This document shows, piece by piece, positions 1 through 6,593 of a DNA stretch of 14,223 nucleotides. How positions within the stretch are numbered: position 1 is the stretch's first letter; each line of letters begins with the position of its first letter. The notes under the pieces are model-generated. The model had not been told where the DNA came from. It searched no databases and saw only the letters and a list, made by a program, of their open reading frames with translations. This DNA is from Chloroflexota bacterium (GTDB lineage Bacteria; Chloroflexota; Dehalococcoidia; Lucifugimonadales; UBA3495): the NCBI GenBank assembly GCA_022562335.1, contig JADFPM010000038.1, forward strand, positions 1 to 14,223. Direction: 5' to 3'. The translations under genes and the position numbers were made by a program.

Positions 1-552
1 GCACTCCTTGACGTCTTCTTCGCTATAGTTGGCCTGGCCGTCCATGCCGACGCCCATGGAGAATAGCTCCAGCAACTCGCGGCCCCAGTTCTCGTTGATG
101 GCGCCCTTGTGGCTCATGCAGTTGTCCAGGTAGAACACCATGGCCGGGTCTTTGGCCAATCCCTGCAACAGATTGTCGAATTTGCCCAGGCCGTCGCGGC
201 GGAACATGTCGAATTCGATCTGTTGCTGCCTGGGGTACTCGCATTTGGCATGGCCGGTGACGAATATCTGGTGCCAGAACAGGGTGATCTTCTCTTCCAG
301 AGGGCGTTTGGTGTTGATCATGCGGAATGTCCACTCTTCCTGCTGGCCTTCTAGGCCGGCCTGGGACACCCACTGGGGCTGATAACGCATCATCAAGTCC
401 CGCTCCATCTCCGGCTGGTCTTCCGGATGGAGCAGTTCTTCGACCGTGGCTTCGTAGCCCTTGGCGGCTCGGACCTCCAACTCCTCGTAGGTGGCCCCGA
501 AGCCGGCACGACGCATCAGATGGGCCATCAATGCTATATCTTTGCTCGCCAT
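1..552 (-). CDS. DUF1800 family protein, N-terminal 184 residues (partial at left edge)
   Basis: This frame stays open from an ATG at 552 to the window edge, giving 184 residues of the N-terminal part. Residues 11-21 read HLMRRAGFGAT, the usual opening of DUF1800 (PF08811) proteins. Further family blocks follow: W74 with FRMIN, then RPLEEKITLFWHQIFVTG at 83-100, and NENWGRELLELFSMGVG at 153-169. Two in-frame ATGs are adjacent (555 and 552); I chose 552 because GGAGG at 563-559 is then 6 nt away rather than 3. No signal peptide or membrane segment is visible in this part. Family proteins are uncharacterised and are usually encoded beside a DUF1501 protein, which would lie beyond the left edge if present. 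It has its own promoter near 691-719. The family assignment is firm; the biochemical role is unknown. Confidence 0.85.
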   Translation of the reverse strand, partial: MASKDIALMAHLMRRAGFGATYEELEVRAAKGYEATVEELLHPEDQPEMERDLMMRYQPQWVSQAGLEGQQEEWTFRMINTKRPLEEKITLFWHQIFVTGHAKCEYPRQQQIEFDMFRRDGLGKFDNLLQGLAKDPAMVFYLDNCMSHKGAINENWGRELLELFSMGVGMDGQANYSEEDVKEC

Positions 553-603
553 CATTCCCCTCCTAAATGTTATAAGGCCTGGTCTCGCGACGAATCATGG
601 ATC

Positions 604-625
604 TATGGCGGATGTTTTCGCCATA
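604..625 (-). other. hairpin in the DUF1800 5' leader
   Basis: A perfect 7-bp inverted repeat (TATGGCG / CGCCATA) with an 8-nt loop sits in the roughly 130-nt leader predicted between the promoter at 691-719 and the DUF1800 start. There is no U-run, so it is not an intrinsic terminator. It might be a leader structure affecting mRNA stability or it may be chance. The rest of 553-864, a 312-bp gap, holds the promoter and palindrome listed separately, an AT-rich stretch at about 690-760 with a weak nested inverted repeat (725-755), and no coding region or RNA gene that I can support. Confidence 0.3.
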
Positions 626-683
626 TTTCGGCAAGTAACTTACGGCGGCTTGCCGATGGCGGTTTTTGGCATCAAGGTGATGA

Positions 684-702
684 CTGGAACATAATATTCC
701 AG
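684..702. promoter_or_regulatory. palindrome over the DUF1800 -10 box (candidate operator)
   Basis: A 19-bp palindrome has half-sites CTGGAA and TTCCAG around a 7-nt AT-rich centre; 8 of 9 symmetric pairs match. The predicted -10 box (691-696) lies in its centre and the expected transcription start falls at its edge, the geometry of a repressor operator. That geometry is seen directly; the existence and identity of a repressor are inference, and no regulator gene lies beside it. Confidence 0.45.
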
Positions 703-719
703 GCTGCTGTCGACGTCAA
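691..719 (-). promoter_or_regulatory. sigma70-type promoter for DUF1800
   Basis: On the minus strand, TTGACG (719-714, 5/6 to consensus) is followed by exactly 17 nt and then TATTAT (696-691, 5/6). The start point would be near 684, giving a leader of about 130 nt before the ATG at 552. Confidence 0.6.
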
Positions 720-864
720 CATCGTTAATAAAGTAACAATCATTATTGGTATTAAATCAGTTGGATATGCAAGGATCAACGAGTAAGGCCGCCCAATAAG
801 GCTGATGCTTTTGATGGCCACGCCGCCTGACGCGCGAAATCGGCGTTTGACGACGGTTGATCTG

Positions 865-1725
865 CTAGCTTAGCCCGGCTTCCACCAACCGGTGCAGGCG
901 CTCCAGCAAAGCCCCGTTTTCCTCGGTGGTGAAGCCGTCGACGTAATAGCTGGCGTCGCCGGTGGTGCCGTCCACCAGGCCCAGGTCCACCAATTGTTCG
1001 ATCAGCCGGGTCTCATGCTCCACGGACGGGAGCATGTTCTTTCCCTTCAGCAGCGACAGGGCGGCCACCAATCCATAGCCTCCCCAGTTGGAAACGCTGG
1101 AAACCACCAGACGGTCCACCTTGGATATGGCGGGGTTGGGTGGCAGGCTGGCGAAGGTCGGTATCACCTGGGCCAGGTTGCCCATCCCGATCTCGTTGCC
1201 GCCGTCTCCGATGCCCACCGAGGGTATATCAGACTCGAACAGGTAATCCAACCGGGCGGTCTCGCCGGTGATGTCCACCGAGCGCATATTCAGGTAGGTG
1301 TCGTCCCGGCTGCGCCCGCAGCGCTCTATGGAAAGGAGCAGGTCCGGGTCTAATTGGTCCAACAACCAGATACCGGCCCGCATGCTTTCCTCAGGGTCGG
1401 CAATGGCGAAATTCACCACCTCGGCATCTCCGCCAACGATCTGCCGCAGGGCGGGGGTCGCGTAGGTGTCGCTGACGTAGGTCACCTTCATTCCCAGGGA
1501 CTGGAGCGCGTTGCCGATGGCCAGTGCCCCCGGCGGCCCATCGGATTCGGCGCTGCCCGACATCAAAATGTAAAACCCGGTGGTGATGAGCACGTGGCCG
1601 GGATTGTCCAATATGTACTCGGCCGCTTTGGTGCAAAAATCCACGGGCAGGTACGGCCGCAGCGCGGCTACTCCCCGTTTATCGTGGTCCAGGATGATGT
1701 CTTCTATCGACTCGATCTGCGGCAT
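865..1725 (-). CDS. DUF4392 family protein, D-glutamate cyclase catalytic-domain homologue
   Basis: This 286-residue protein matches the C-terminal DUF4392 domain of animal D-glutamate cyclase (DGLUCY), which converts D-glutamate to 5-oxo-D-proline. Visible blocks are TTGFYI at 48-53 followed by SDGPPGA at 61-67, SIERCGRSRDDTYLNMRSVD at 132-151, and a glycine-rich GIGDGGNEIGMG at 171-182 that probably forms a ligand-binding loop. No signal peptide or membrane segment is seen. The ATG at 1725 has only a weak upstream AGG. It lies 122 nt downstream of the DUF1445 gene on the same strand, so the two together reproduce the domain order of the animal fusion protein. In bacteria the family is annotated as 'DUF4392 domain-containing' or 'glutamate cyclase domain-containing'. 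Family membership is confident; the exact substrate is inferred. Confidence 0.82.
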   Translation of the reverse strand: MPQIESIEDIILDHDKRGVAALRPYLPVDFCTKAAEYILDNPGHVLITTGFYILMSGSAESDGPPGALAIGNALQSLGMKVTYVSDTYATPALRQIVGGDAEVVNFAIADPEESMRAGIWLLDQLDPDLLLSIERCGRSRDDTYLNMRSVDITGETARLDYLFESDIPSVGIGDGGNEIGMGNLAQVIPTFASLPPNPAISKVDRLVVSSVSNWGGYGLVAALSLLKGKNMLPSVEHETRLIEQLVDLGLVDGTTGDASYYVDGFTTEENGALLERLHRLVEAGLS

Positions 1726-1799
1726 TTCTAACTGACCTGCTAAATTGGTTTCCTGGTTTCCTATCGTATACGGCCGGCGAGCGGCCTGGCTCCAGATGC

Positions 1800-1850
1800 T
1801 TCGCCCTTCCGCGGACGGGCTGAACGCTGACAGCTAACAGCAGACAGCTA
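1800..1850. repeat. short repeat cluster between DUF1445 and DUF4392 genes
   Basis: GACAGCTA occurs at 1829-1836 and again at 1843-1850, the second copy overlapping the DUF1445 stop codon. Just before it, at 1803-1820, a small hairpin (GCCC / GGGC arms) surrounds TCCGCGGA. The 11-mer CCTTCCGCGGA at 1805-1815 recurs on the minus strand at 3748-3738 inside another intergenic hairpin, so it may belong to a dispersed family. The rest of the 122-nt gap (1726-1847) shows no clear promoter or terminator. Confidence 0.35.
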
Positions 1851-2642
1851 CAACACCGCGTAATCGGCGTCTCTCTGATCGGTGATGAACATCTTGCCGG
1901 GCGCGTGGGTGATCATCAGCGGCGGTTTACAGGTCAAAGCCACCGCCTGTGGGGTAACCCCGCAGGCCCAGAAGACCGGCTCTTCTCCGGGTTTGATCTC
2001 CACCGAATCGCCGAAGTCGGGCTGGTAGATGTCTTTGATCCCGATGGCCGAGGGGTCGCCTATGTGGACCGGCGCTCCATGGGTGGCCGGGAACCGGGTG
2101 GTCACCTGCACCGCGCGGACGATCTGCGCGCGCTTTATCGGTCTCATGCTCACCACCATGGGACCGGAGAACACGCCGGCGGGTTGGGTGGGGATATTCG
2201 TGATGAACATTGACACGTTGCTTCCCATCTCCTGATGCCGCAGGGGGATCCCCGCGTCGATCATCGCCGACTCGAAGGAGAAACTGCACCCCAGCAGGAA
2301 GGACACCAGGTCATCCTGCCAGTGGTCCACCAGGGAGTCCACCTCCGCCGTCAACACGCCATCCCGGTATATCCGGTATCCCGGCACGTCGGTGCGTATG
2401 TCCGCCTTGGGAGCGGTGATCGCCGGTTCCACCGATCCGGGTTCGATCACTTCCAGAAGCGGGCACGGCTTGGGATTGCGCTGGCAGAACAACAAGAAAT
2501 CGAAGGCAAGGTCTCTGGGCAAGATCGCCAGGTTGGCCTGAACGAATCCGGGGGCGGCGCCGGACGTGACCCCGCGCCACTGTCCGGTGCGGATCTGCTT
2601 GCGAATACCTCGGGGATTGCGGGCTACGGTTTTTGTGGCCAT
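1848..2642 (-). CDS. DUF1445 / YcsI-type putative hydro-lyase (D-glutamate cyclase N-terminal-domain homologue)
   Basis: This 264-residue protein belongs to the DUF1445 (UPF0317, YcsI, PF07286) family, annotated as putative hydro-lyase and found as the N-terminal half of animal D-glutamate cyclase. Diagnostic blocks are GAAPGFVQANLAILP at 28-42, FCQRNPKPCPLLEV at 52-65, LGCSFSFE at 117-124, FWACGVTPQ at 224-232 and HAPGKMFITD at 246-255. The frame is open to a GTG at 2711, but I chose the ATG at 2642: it gives the usual family length of about 265 and has AGGTG 8 nt upstream, while the extra 23 residues look unlike the family. The GTG lies at the predicted transcription start, so a leaderless longer form is not excluded. 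DUF4392 follows downstream, supporting a shared pathway on D-glutamate or a related hydroxy/keto acid. The reaction of this domain itself is not established. Confidence 0.85.
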   Translation of the reverse strand: MATKTVARNPRGIRKQIRTGQWRGVTSGAAPGFVQANLAILPRDLAFDFLLFCQRNPKPCPLLEVIEPGSVEPAITAPKADIRTDVPGYRIYRDGVLTAEVDSLVDHWQDDLVSFLLGCSFSFESAMIDAGIPLRHQEMGSNVSMFITNIPTQPAGVFSGPMVVSMRPIKRAQIVRAVQVTTRFPATHGAPVHIGDPSAIGIKDIYQPDFGDSVEIKPGEEPVFWACGVTPQAVALTCKPPLMITHAPGKMFITDQRDADYAVL

Positions 2643-2719
2643 GACCTCATCACCTGTCGATAACCAAATGGCAACCGGGGAAGGACCGCTGCGCACGGAT
2701 TTCAAGTCCACGCACGTTC

Positions 2720-2748
2720 ATGATAGATATGCGGTCCAATCCCGTCAA
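2720..2748 (-). promoter_or_regulatory. sigma70-type promoter for the DUF1445-DUF4392 pair
   Basis: On the minus strand TTGACG (2748-2743, 5/6) is separated by 17 nt from TATCAT (2725-2720, 5/6). The start point is expected near 2713, giving a leader of about 70 nt to the ATG at 2642. Confidence 0.6.
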
Positions 2749-2841
2749 TCGTAATGCTTATACGGGAGCGGCCAGGGAAGAAGCAACGGGAAGCTCTGCG
2801 CTCACCAATATTTCTGTGGCACCGGGTTCAACCCAACCAAT

Positions 2842-2886
2842 GTCATCCTGAGGAACAGAGTGACCAAGCATCTAGGCGGGGATGAC
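2842..2886. repeat. 45-bp element with 7-bp inverted ends, resembling a widespread intergenic repeat
   Basis: The ends are GTCATCC (2842-2848) and GGATGAC (2880-2886), a perfect 7-bp inverted pair. The inner text (CCTGAGGAACAGAGTGACC, then AGCATCT) resembles, from memory, the common environmental-genome repeat that begins TCATCCTGAG and ends GGATCT. It lies wholly between genes. No transposase is present, so if mobile it would be a non-autonomous REP/MITE-like unit. Confidence 0.45.
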
Positions 2887-2954
2887 CGAATAAAATGTGC
2901 CTGAATAAGGCAAATCCGCAGCAGGTCATCCAGGGACGAGGCCGGGCCGGCCGG

Positions 2955-2963
2955 TGTTATACT
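2955..2963 (+). promoter_or_regulatory. extended -10 promoter candidate for the winged-helix regulator
   Basis: TG-T-TATACT (2955-2963) matches an extended -10 box (5/6 core). No good -35 box lies 16-18 nt upstream. The start point near 2970 would leave only about 9 nt before the GTG at 2979, so the message could be nearly leaderless. Confidence 0.4.
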
Positions 2964-2978
2964 GGCTAATCATCCTGA

Positions 2979-3674
2979 GTGTATTCTGGCCGGCTTTTGT
3001 ACAACGTATTTATTCTGGCGAATCATCCAGACGGTATCTCGCCTCTCCATGAGGCCGTGAACCAGGCGGGATTGACTTGCGAGACGGGTACTGAGTTGGC
3101 TCCGTTGGAAGGACCGCCTGGTCCCGGTGGCAAAACCGAAACCGAAGCAGTCATCGTCGACCTGGATTCCATCTCCCAGGCATGGGCACGGGACATGATA
3201 GACCAATGCAAAAACGCCAAGATGCCGGTGTTGGCGGCGGTCCCCCAAAATCGCCTGGACGAGTTCGACCCCAGTCTGAATCCCGACGAGATATTGTTTT
3301 GCCCCTTTGGGCCGCGTGAACTGGCCGCCCGGGTGAAACAGGCCATTTTCCGGGTCAACGGCTCCACCGGTTATAAATTGCTGAAGAGCGGTGAATTGAC
3401 CATCGACCTGGAGCGTTACGACGTGACGGTGTCGGGCCGAAGGGTTTCCCTGACCTATAAAGAGTTCCAGCTTTTGGTGCTTTTGGCATCCAATCCGGGA
3501 CGGGTGTACACCAGAGATGCGTTGCTGAGCCAGATTTGGGGTTACGATTATCTGGGAGGCACCCGCACGGTGGATGTCCACGTGCGGCGTCTTCGGTCCA
3601 AGGTGGAAGGTCCAGGACGGTCTTACGTGGAAACCATCCGCAACGTGGGGTACCGGTTCAGAAGCTCCCCTTAG
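2979..3674 (+). CDS. OmpR-family winged-helix response regulator with degenerate receiver
   Basis: The 231-residue protein ends in a clear OmpR/PhoB-type DNA-binding domain (about 138-230): SLTYKEFQLLVLLASNPGRV at 157-176, then a recognition helix region with GTRTVDVHVRRLRSKVE at 194-210 and the terminal wing YVETIRNVGYRFR. The N-terminal part (about 8-125) keeps the receiver outline, with a possible phosphoacceptor D61 in VIVDLD. However, the acidic pair after the first strand reads AN (14-15), and the conserved lysine before the last-strand proline is C108 (EILFCPF). It is probably not a normal phosphorelay receiver. The start is a GTG without a visible ribosome-binding site; TTG at 2997 is an alternative. 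No sensor kinase is adjacent. It converges on recG. DNA-binding role is confident; target genes are unknown. Confidence 0.85.
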   Translation: MYSGRLLYNVFILANHPDGISPLHEAVNQAGLTCETGTELAPLEGPPGPGGKTETEAVIVDLDSISQAWARDMIDQCKNAKMPVLAAVPQNRLDEFDPSLNPDEILFCPFGPRELAARVKQAIFRVNGSTGYKLLKSGELTIDLERYDVTVSGRRVSLTYKEFQLLVLLASNPGRVYTRDALLSQIWGYDYLGGTRTVDVHVRRLRSKVEGPGRSYVETIRNVGYRFRSSP

Positions 3675-3702
3675 TTGGCTTCGGAAATGATCGTTGATGG
3701 AA

Positions 3703-3770
3703 TCCGTTCGCCCCGAACTTGCCGGATGGTTCGTCCCTCCGCGGAAGGACGAAGGGCTCACCACGATCGG
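3703..3770. repeat. dispersed-repeat-like element with nested hairpin between convergent genes
   Basis: The outer parts, TCCGTTCGCCCC followed by GAACTTG, and AAGGGCTCACCACGA, resemble from memory the two arms of a very common bacterial intergenic palindrome (CGTTCGCCCTGAGC ... GAAGGGCTCACC). Between them sits a 24-nt hairpin at 3730-3753: 7-bp arms TTCGTCC / GGACGAA around a TCCGCGGA core. There is no U-run on either strand, so it is not a textbook terminator. Its position between the ends of the regulator and recG would suit transcript-end formation. Confidence 0.45.
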
Positions 3771-3801
3771 AATTGGCAGCGCCGGGTCCTGAAAACAAGC
3801 G

Positions 3802-6348
3802 CTAGCTGTTCTCGTCGGTCACCACCTGCAGGAACCGGGCCACCTGGGCCGCCAGCGGGGTATGCTGGGGCGCTGACAGATCCGGGTCTTCCTCTCTGAT
3901 CCGAGCCGCTTCGGTGCGGGCCAGCTCCAAAAGCTCCCGGTCCGACAGCTTGGCCATGCGCAGATTGGGCAACCCGCTTTGCCGTGTCCCGAAGAAGTCG
4001 CCGGGGCCGCGCAATTCCAGGTCAACCTCGGCCAGTTCGAACCCGTCGTGGATCCGCTCCAGGGCCGACAGCCGCTCCCGGGCAACTTCGGAAGGCGAGT
4101 CGCAGAGGAGCAGACAGTAGCTCTTGTGCTCTCCCCGGCCGACCCGGCCCCTGAACTGGTGCAGCTGGGCCAATCCAAATCGGTCGGCCCCTTCGATCAT
4201 CATCACCGTGGCGTTGGCCACGTCGATGCCCACCTCCACCACCGGGGTGGAGATCAGCAGGTCCAACTCCCCGTCCCGGAATTGACGCATGACGCGGTCC
4301 TTATCTTTGGCCGGCATCCGTCCGTGGAGCAGACCCAAGCGCAACTCGGGAAACACATCCTGGGACAGGCGCTGGTACTCTTCGGTGGCCGCTTTGGTCT
4401 GGATGGATTCCGACTCCTCCACCAAGGGACAAATGATAAAGCCCTGCCTGCCTGCCTGGACCTCCTTCCGCACAAATCCGTAGGCGGCCTGCCGGCGTTC
4501 CGGTGGCAGCCATCGGGTGGATATCTCCTGCCTTCCCGCGGGCAATTCATCCAGGTTGGAAATGTCCAGGTCTCCGAAGATGGTCAATGACAGGGTGCGT
4601 GGTATGGGCGTCGCCGACATGATCAGCGTGTGGGGCGGTACCTGGCTTTTCTGCCGTAGCGCCGACCGCTGCAACACGCCGAAACGGTGTTGCTCGTCGG
4701 CCACGGCCAGAGCCAGCCGGGGCAAAGAGACCGCCTGCTGGATCAAAGCGTGGGTGCCGATCAATATGTCCATGGTTCCGGCCGCCGCCATCTTGGTCAA
4801 TTCGCGCTTTCGAGCGGCTTTGGTGCTGCCGGTGAGCAGGCCCACCGACACCGGGCGGGCCAGCGGTTCAACGTAAACGGTGACCAGATTGTCTTCCCTG
4901 ACCGGGTTGGCCAAACCGCCCAGGAGCTTGGTGATGGTCTGGAAATGTTGCTCCGCCAGCACTTCCGTGGGCACCATCAGCGCCCCCTGGTAACCGGCGG
5001 CGGCCACGGCCAGCAGGGCGGCCAGGGCGACCACGGTTTTGCCGCTGCCCACCTCTCCTTGGAGCAGGCGGTTCATTGGCGGCGTTCCTTTTTCCATGTC
5101 GCCAAATATCTCACCCAGGCACCGTTTCTGGGCGCCGGTCAAATCAAAGGGCAGCGAATCGTAGAACCCATCCATCACCTGTTTGTCGGCATGGATCGCC
5201 ACGCCGTTGATATCATGTTGCTGTTCATCGCGCCGCGACAGCACCGCAAGCTGCAGGGTCACCAGCTCGTCGAAAGCCAATCTCCGGCGTGCTCCGGCCC
5301 ACGAATCAGCGTCGTCGGGATAGTGGGCCTGCTGAATGGCTTTTTGCAACGGCATCAGCCCGACGCGGTCCAATAGGTCTTGGGGCAACAGCTCTTCCAC
5401 GCCGCCCAGCCATTCCTGCAACGCCTGCCACGCCAGCCGGCGGACGTTCCGGCCGGTGAGGCCCTCGGTCAAAGGGTACACAGGCACCAGTCTGCCCGTG
5501 TGGATGGCCGCTTGGCTTTCGTTTAGGAGTTCGTATTCCGGCGATTGGAAAACCAATTGACCGCCGAAGACAGTGGCCTTGCCGCTGATGGCCACACGGG
5601 AGTTGGGCTTTAAGGTCCGGGCCAGGTACCGCTGTCCGAACCACACGGCCCGGATGTTACCGGTGTCGTCGCTCAATACGGCTTCGGTGTCTTTCCGCTT
5701 GCCCTTGGGACCCCGGGAAACCTCATGGGCCTCCCATACCGTGGCCACCACGGTGCATTCCTGGCCCGGTTCCAGGTCGGCTATCTTGGTGGCTTGGGAG
5801 TAATCCAGGTGCCTCCGGGGAAACAAATACAGCAGGTCGCGGATGGTGGTGACGTCCAGCTTGCCCAACCGGGCCGAAAGCTTGGTGTCGACGCCGCGCA
5901 GCCGGTCCACCGGCTCATCCACCGTCAACGATGCAGGAGGGCGGCGCGTATCCCGGCGCGCCGGTTTGGCATCGTCTTGGGACTTGGATCTTTGAGTCCG
6001 CGCGGGGGCGGGTGAGGGGACGGCTGACCTGGCGCTTGGCGGCTTGCGGGTCTTTTTCTGACTGGCAGACGGTGGTTGTGCTTCTTCGCCGGAGGCCAGG
6101 ATACCCCGCCACTGTTTCGCCCAGGTTTGCCGTTCCTCGGCGGATAGACCGGCATAGGAAGAGGCCAGCAAGCGGCGGGCCAACCGTACGTTGCTGGCCT
6201 GCCCGGCCATATCCTTTGACCAGAGTTGGACAAACTTGTCCAGGCCGCCCATCACTGCGGTGTCGTTAAAATCGTGGGTCTCTTCCAGATCGAGGATTTT
6301 AAGGAAGGGCTGGAGCCACGATGAAGCGGTTGTGGGGGTGGAGGCCAT
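3802..6348 (-). CDS. recG: ATP-dependent DNA helicase RecG with N-terminal extension
   Basis: RecG is a superfamily 2 helicase that reverses stalled replication forks and processes branched DNA. All core motifs are visible in this 848-residue protein (numbering from the ATG at 6348): Walker A GEVGSGKT at about 431-438, DEQH at 551-554, SATPIPRT at about 578-585, STPVVEVGIDV at 700-710 and QFRGRVGRG at about 731-739. The wedge/OB domain lies at about 145-285, opening with DVTTIRDLLYLFPRRHLDYS. E. coli RecG is about 693 residues; here roughly 145 extra residues precede the wedge: a helical block with AVMGGLDKF at 31-39, then a basic, Pro/Ser-rich linker at about 88-140. The frame opens at a GTG at 6351, but the ATG at 6348 has AGAGGA 5 nt upstream. 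It follows degV by 245 nt on the same strand and is probably in the fakA-degV-recG transcription unit. Confidence 0.95.
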   Translation of the reverse strand: MASTPTTASSWLQPFLKILDLEETHDFNDTAVMGGLDKFVQLWSKDMAGQASNVRLARRLLASSYAGLSAEERQTWAKQWRGILASGEEAQPPSASQKKTRKPPSARSAVPSPAPARTQRSKSQDDAKPARRDTRRPPASLTVDEPVDRLRGVDTKLSARLGKLDVTTIRDLLYLFPRRHLDYSQATKIADLEPGQECTVVATVWEAHEVSRGPKGKRKDTEAVLSDDTGNIRAVWFGQRYLARTLKPNSRVAISGKATVFGGQLVFQSPEYELLNESQAAIHTGRLVPVYPLTEGLTGRNVRRLAWQALQEWLGGVEELLPQDLLDRVGLMPLQKAIQQAHYPDDADSWAGARRRLAFDELVTLQLAVLSRRDEQQHDINGVAIHADKQVMDGFYDSLPFDLTGAQKRCLGEIFGDMEKGTPPMNRLLQGEVGSGKTVVALAALLAVAAAGYQGALMVPTEVLAEQHFQTITKLLGGLANPVREDNLVTVYVEPLARPVSVGLLTGSTKAARKRELTKMAAAGTMDILIGTHALIQQAVSLPRLALAVADEQHRFGVLQRSALRQKSQVPPHTLIMSATPIPRTLSLTIFGDLDISNLDELPAGRQEISTRWLPPERRQAAYGFVRKEVQAGRQGFIICPLVEESESIQTKAATEEYQRLSQDVFPELRLGLLHGRMPAKDKDRVMRQFRDGELDLLISTPVVEVGIDVANATVMMIEGADRFGLAQLHQFRGRVGRGEHKSYCLLLCDSPSEVARERLSALERIHDGFELAEVDLELRGPGDFFGTRQSGLPNLRMAKLSDRELLELARTEAARIREEDPDLSAPQHTPLAAQVARFLQVVTDENS

Positions 6349-6593
6349 CACCGTCCTCTTGGATCGCCGGCCCTTGGTAACGTACGCCGCAAAAGCTCGG
6401 AAGGCGGCTTGGGACCGATATTATTTGACGTCACGGTGGGCATGTGGCCTTGGCCGGTGCGCATTCTTGATTTCAGCATGGGTTTTATCTCTCGAATGGT
6501 CAAGGACTTACCGTCACAAAAAGCTGGGCAAATCTGAAGGATTTCCGTCAGCTTGACCACGCAACATAACCACCATCGGCATCATCAGAATGA
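6349..6593 (-). other. degV-recG spacer with a doubtful short reading frame
   Basis: The 245-nt gap between degV and recG holds no convincing terminator. A 70-codon frame runs from a GTG at 6560 to a TGA that overlaps the recG ATG as TGATG, the arrangement of translational coupling. It has no ribosome-binding site and its product matches nothing I recognise, so I do not call it a gene. No clear recG-specific promoter was seen. Confidence 0.25.

Larger units (their letters stand above)
2643..2978. other. divergent intergenic region, 336 bp
   Basis: This gap separates the divergent DUF1445 and winged-helix regulator genes. It holds a promoter for each gene and one inverted-repeat element (2842-2886), listed separately. 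A further GTCATCC copy is at 2925-2931. I see no coding sequence or tRNA in the rest. Confidence 0.5.

Noticed and set aside
569..574. TATAAC as -10 box for DUF1800
   Set aside because: The start point would fall inside the ribosome-binding site and no -35 box is present; the promoter at 691-719 is far better.
427..786. 119-codon plus-strand frame crossing the DUF1800 5' region
   Set aside because: It overlaps the DUF1800 coding start and its promoter, changes composition midway and shows no known motif.
2815..2845. tRNA-like text (GGTTCAA followed by CCA)
   Set aside because: The flanking bases do not form a T-stem or an acceptor stem, and no anticodon arm is present.
2970..3764. 264-codon open frame on the minus strand
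   Set aside because: It is antisense to the winged-helix regulator, whose OmpR domain is unmistakable; the antisense product shows no family motif.
4687..5376. 229-codon plus-strand frame inside recG
   Set aside because: Antisense shadow; His/Gln-rich composition and no motif, while recG on the other strand is intact.
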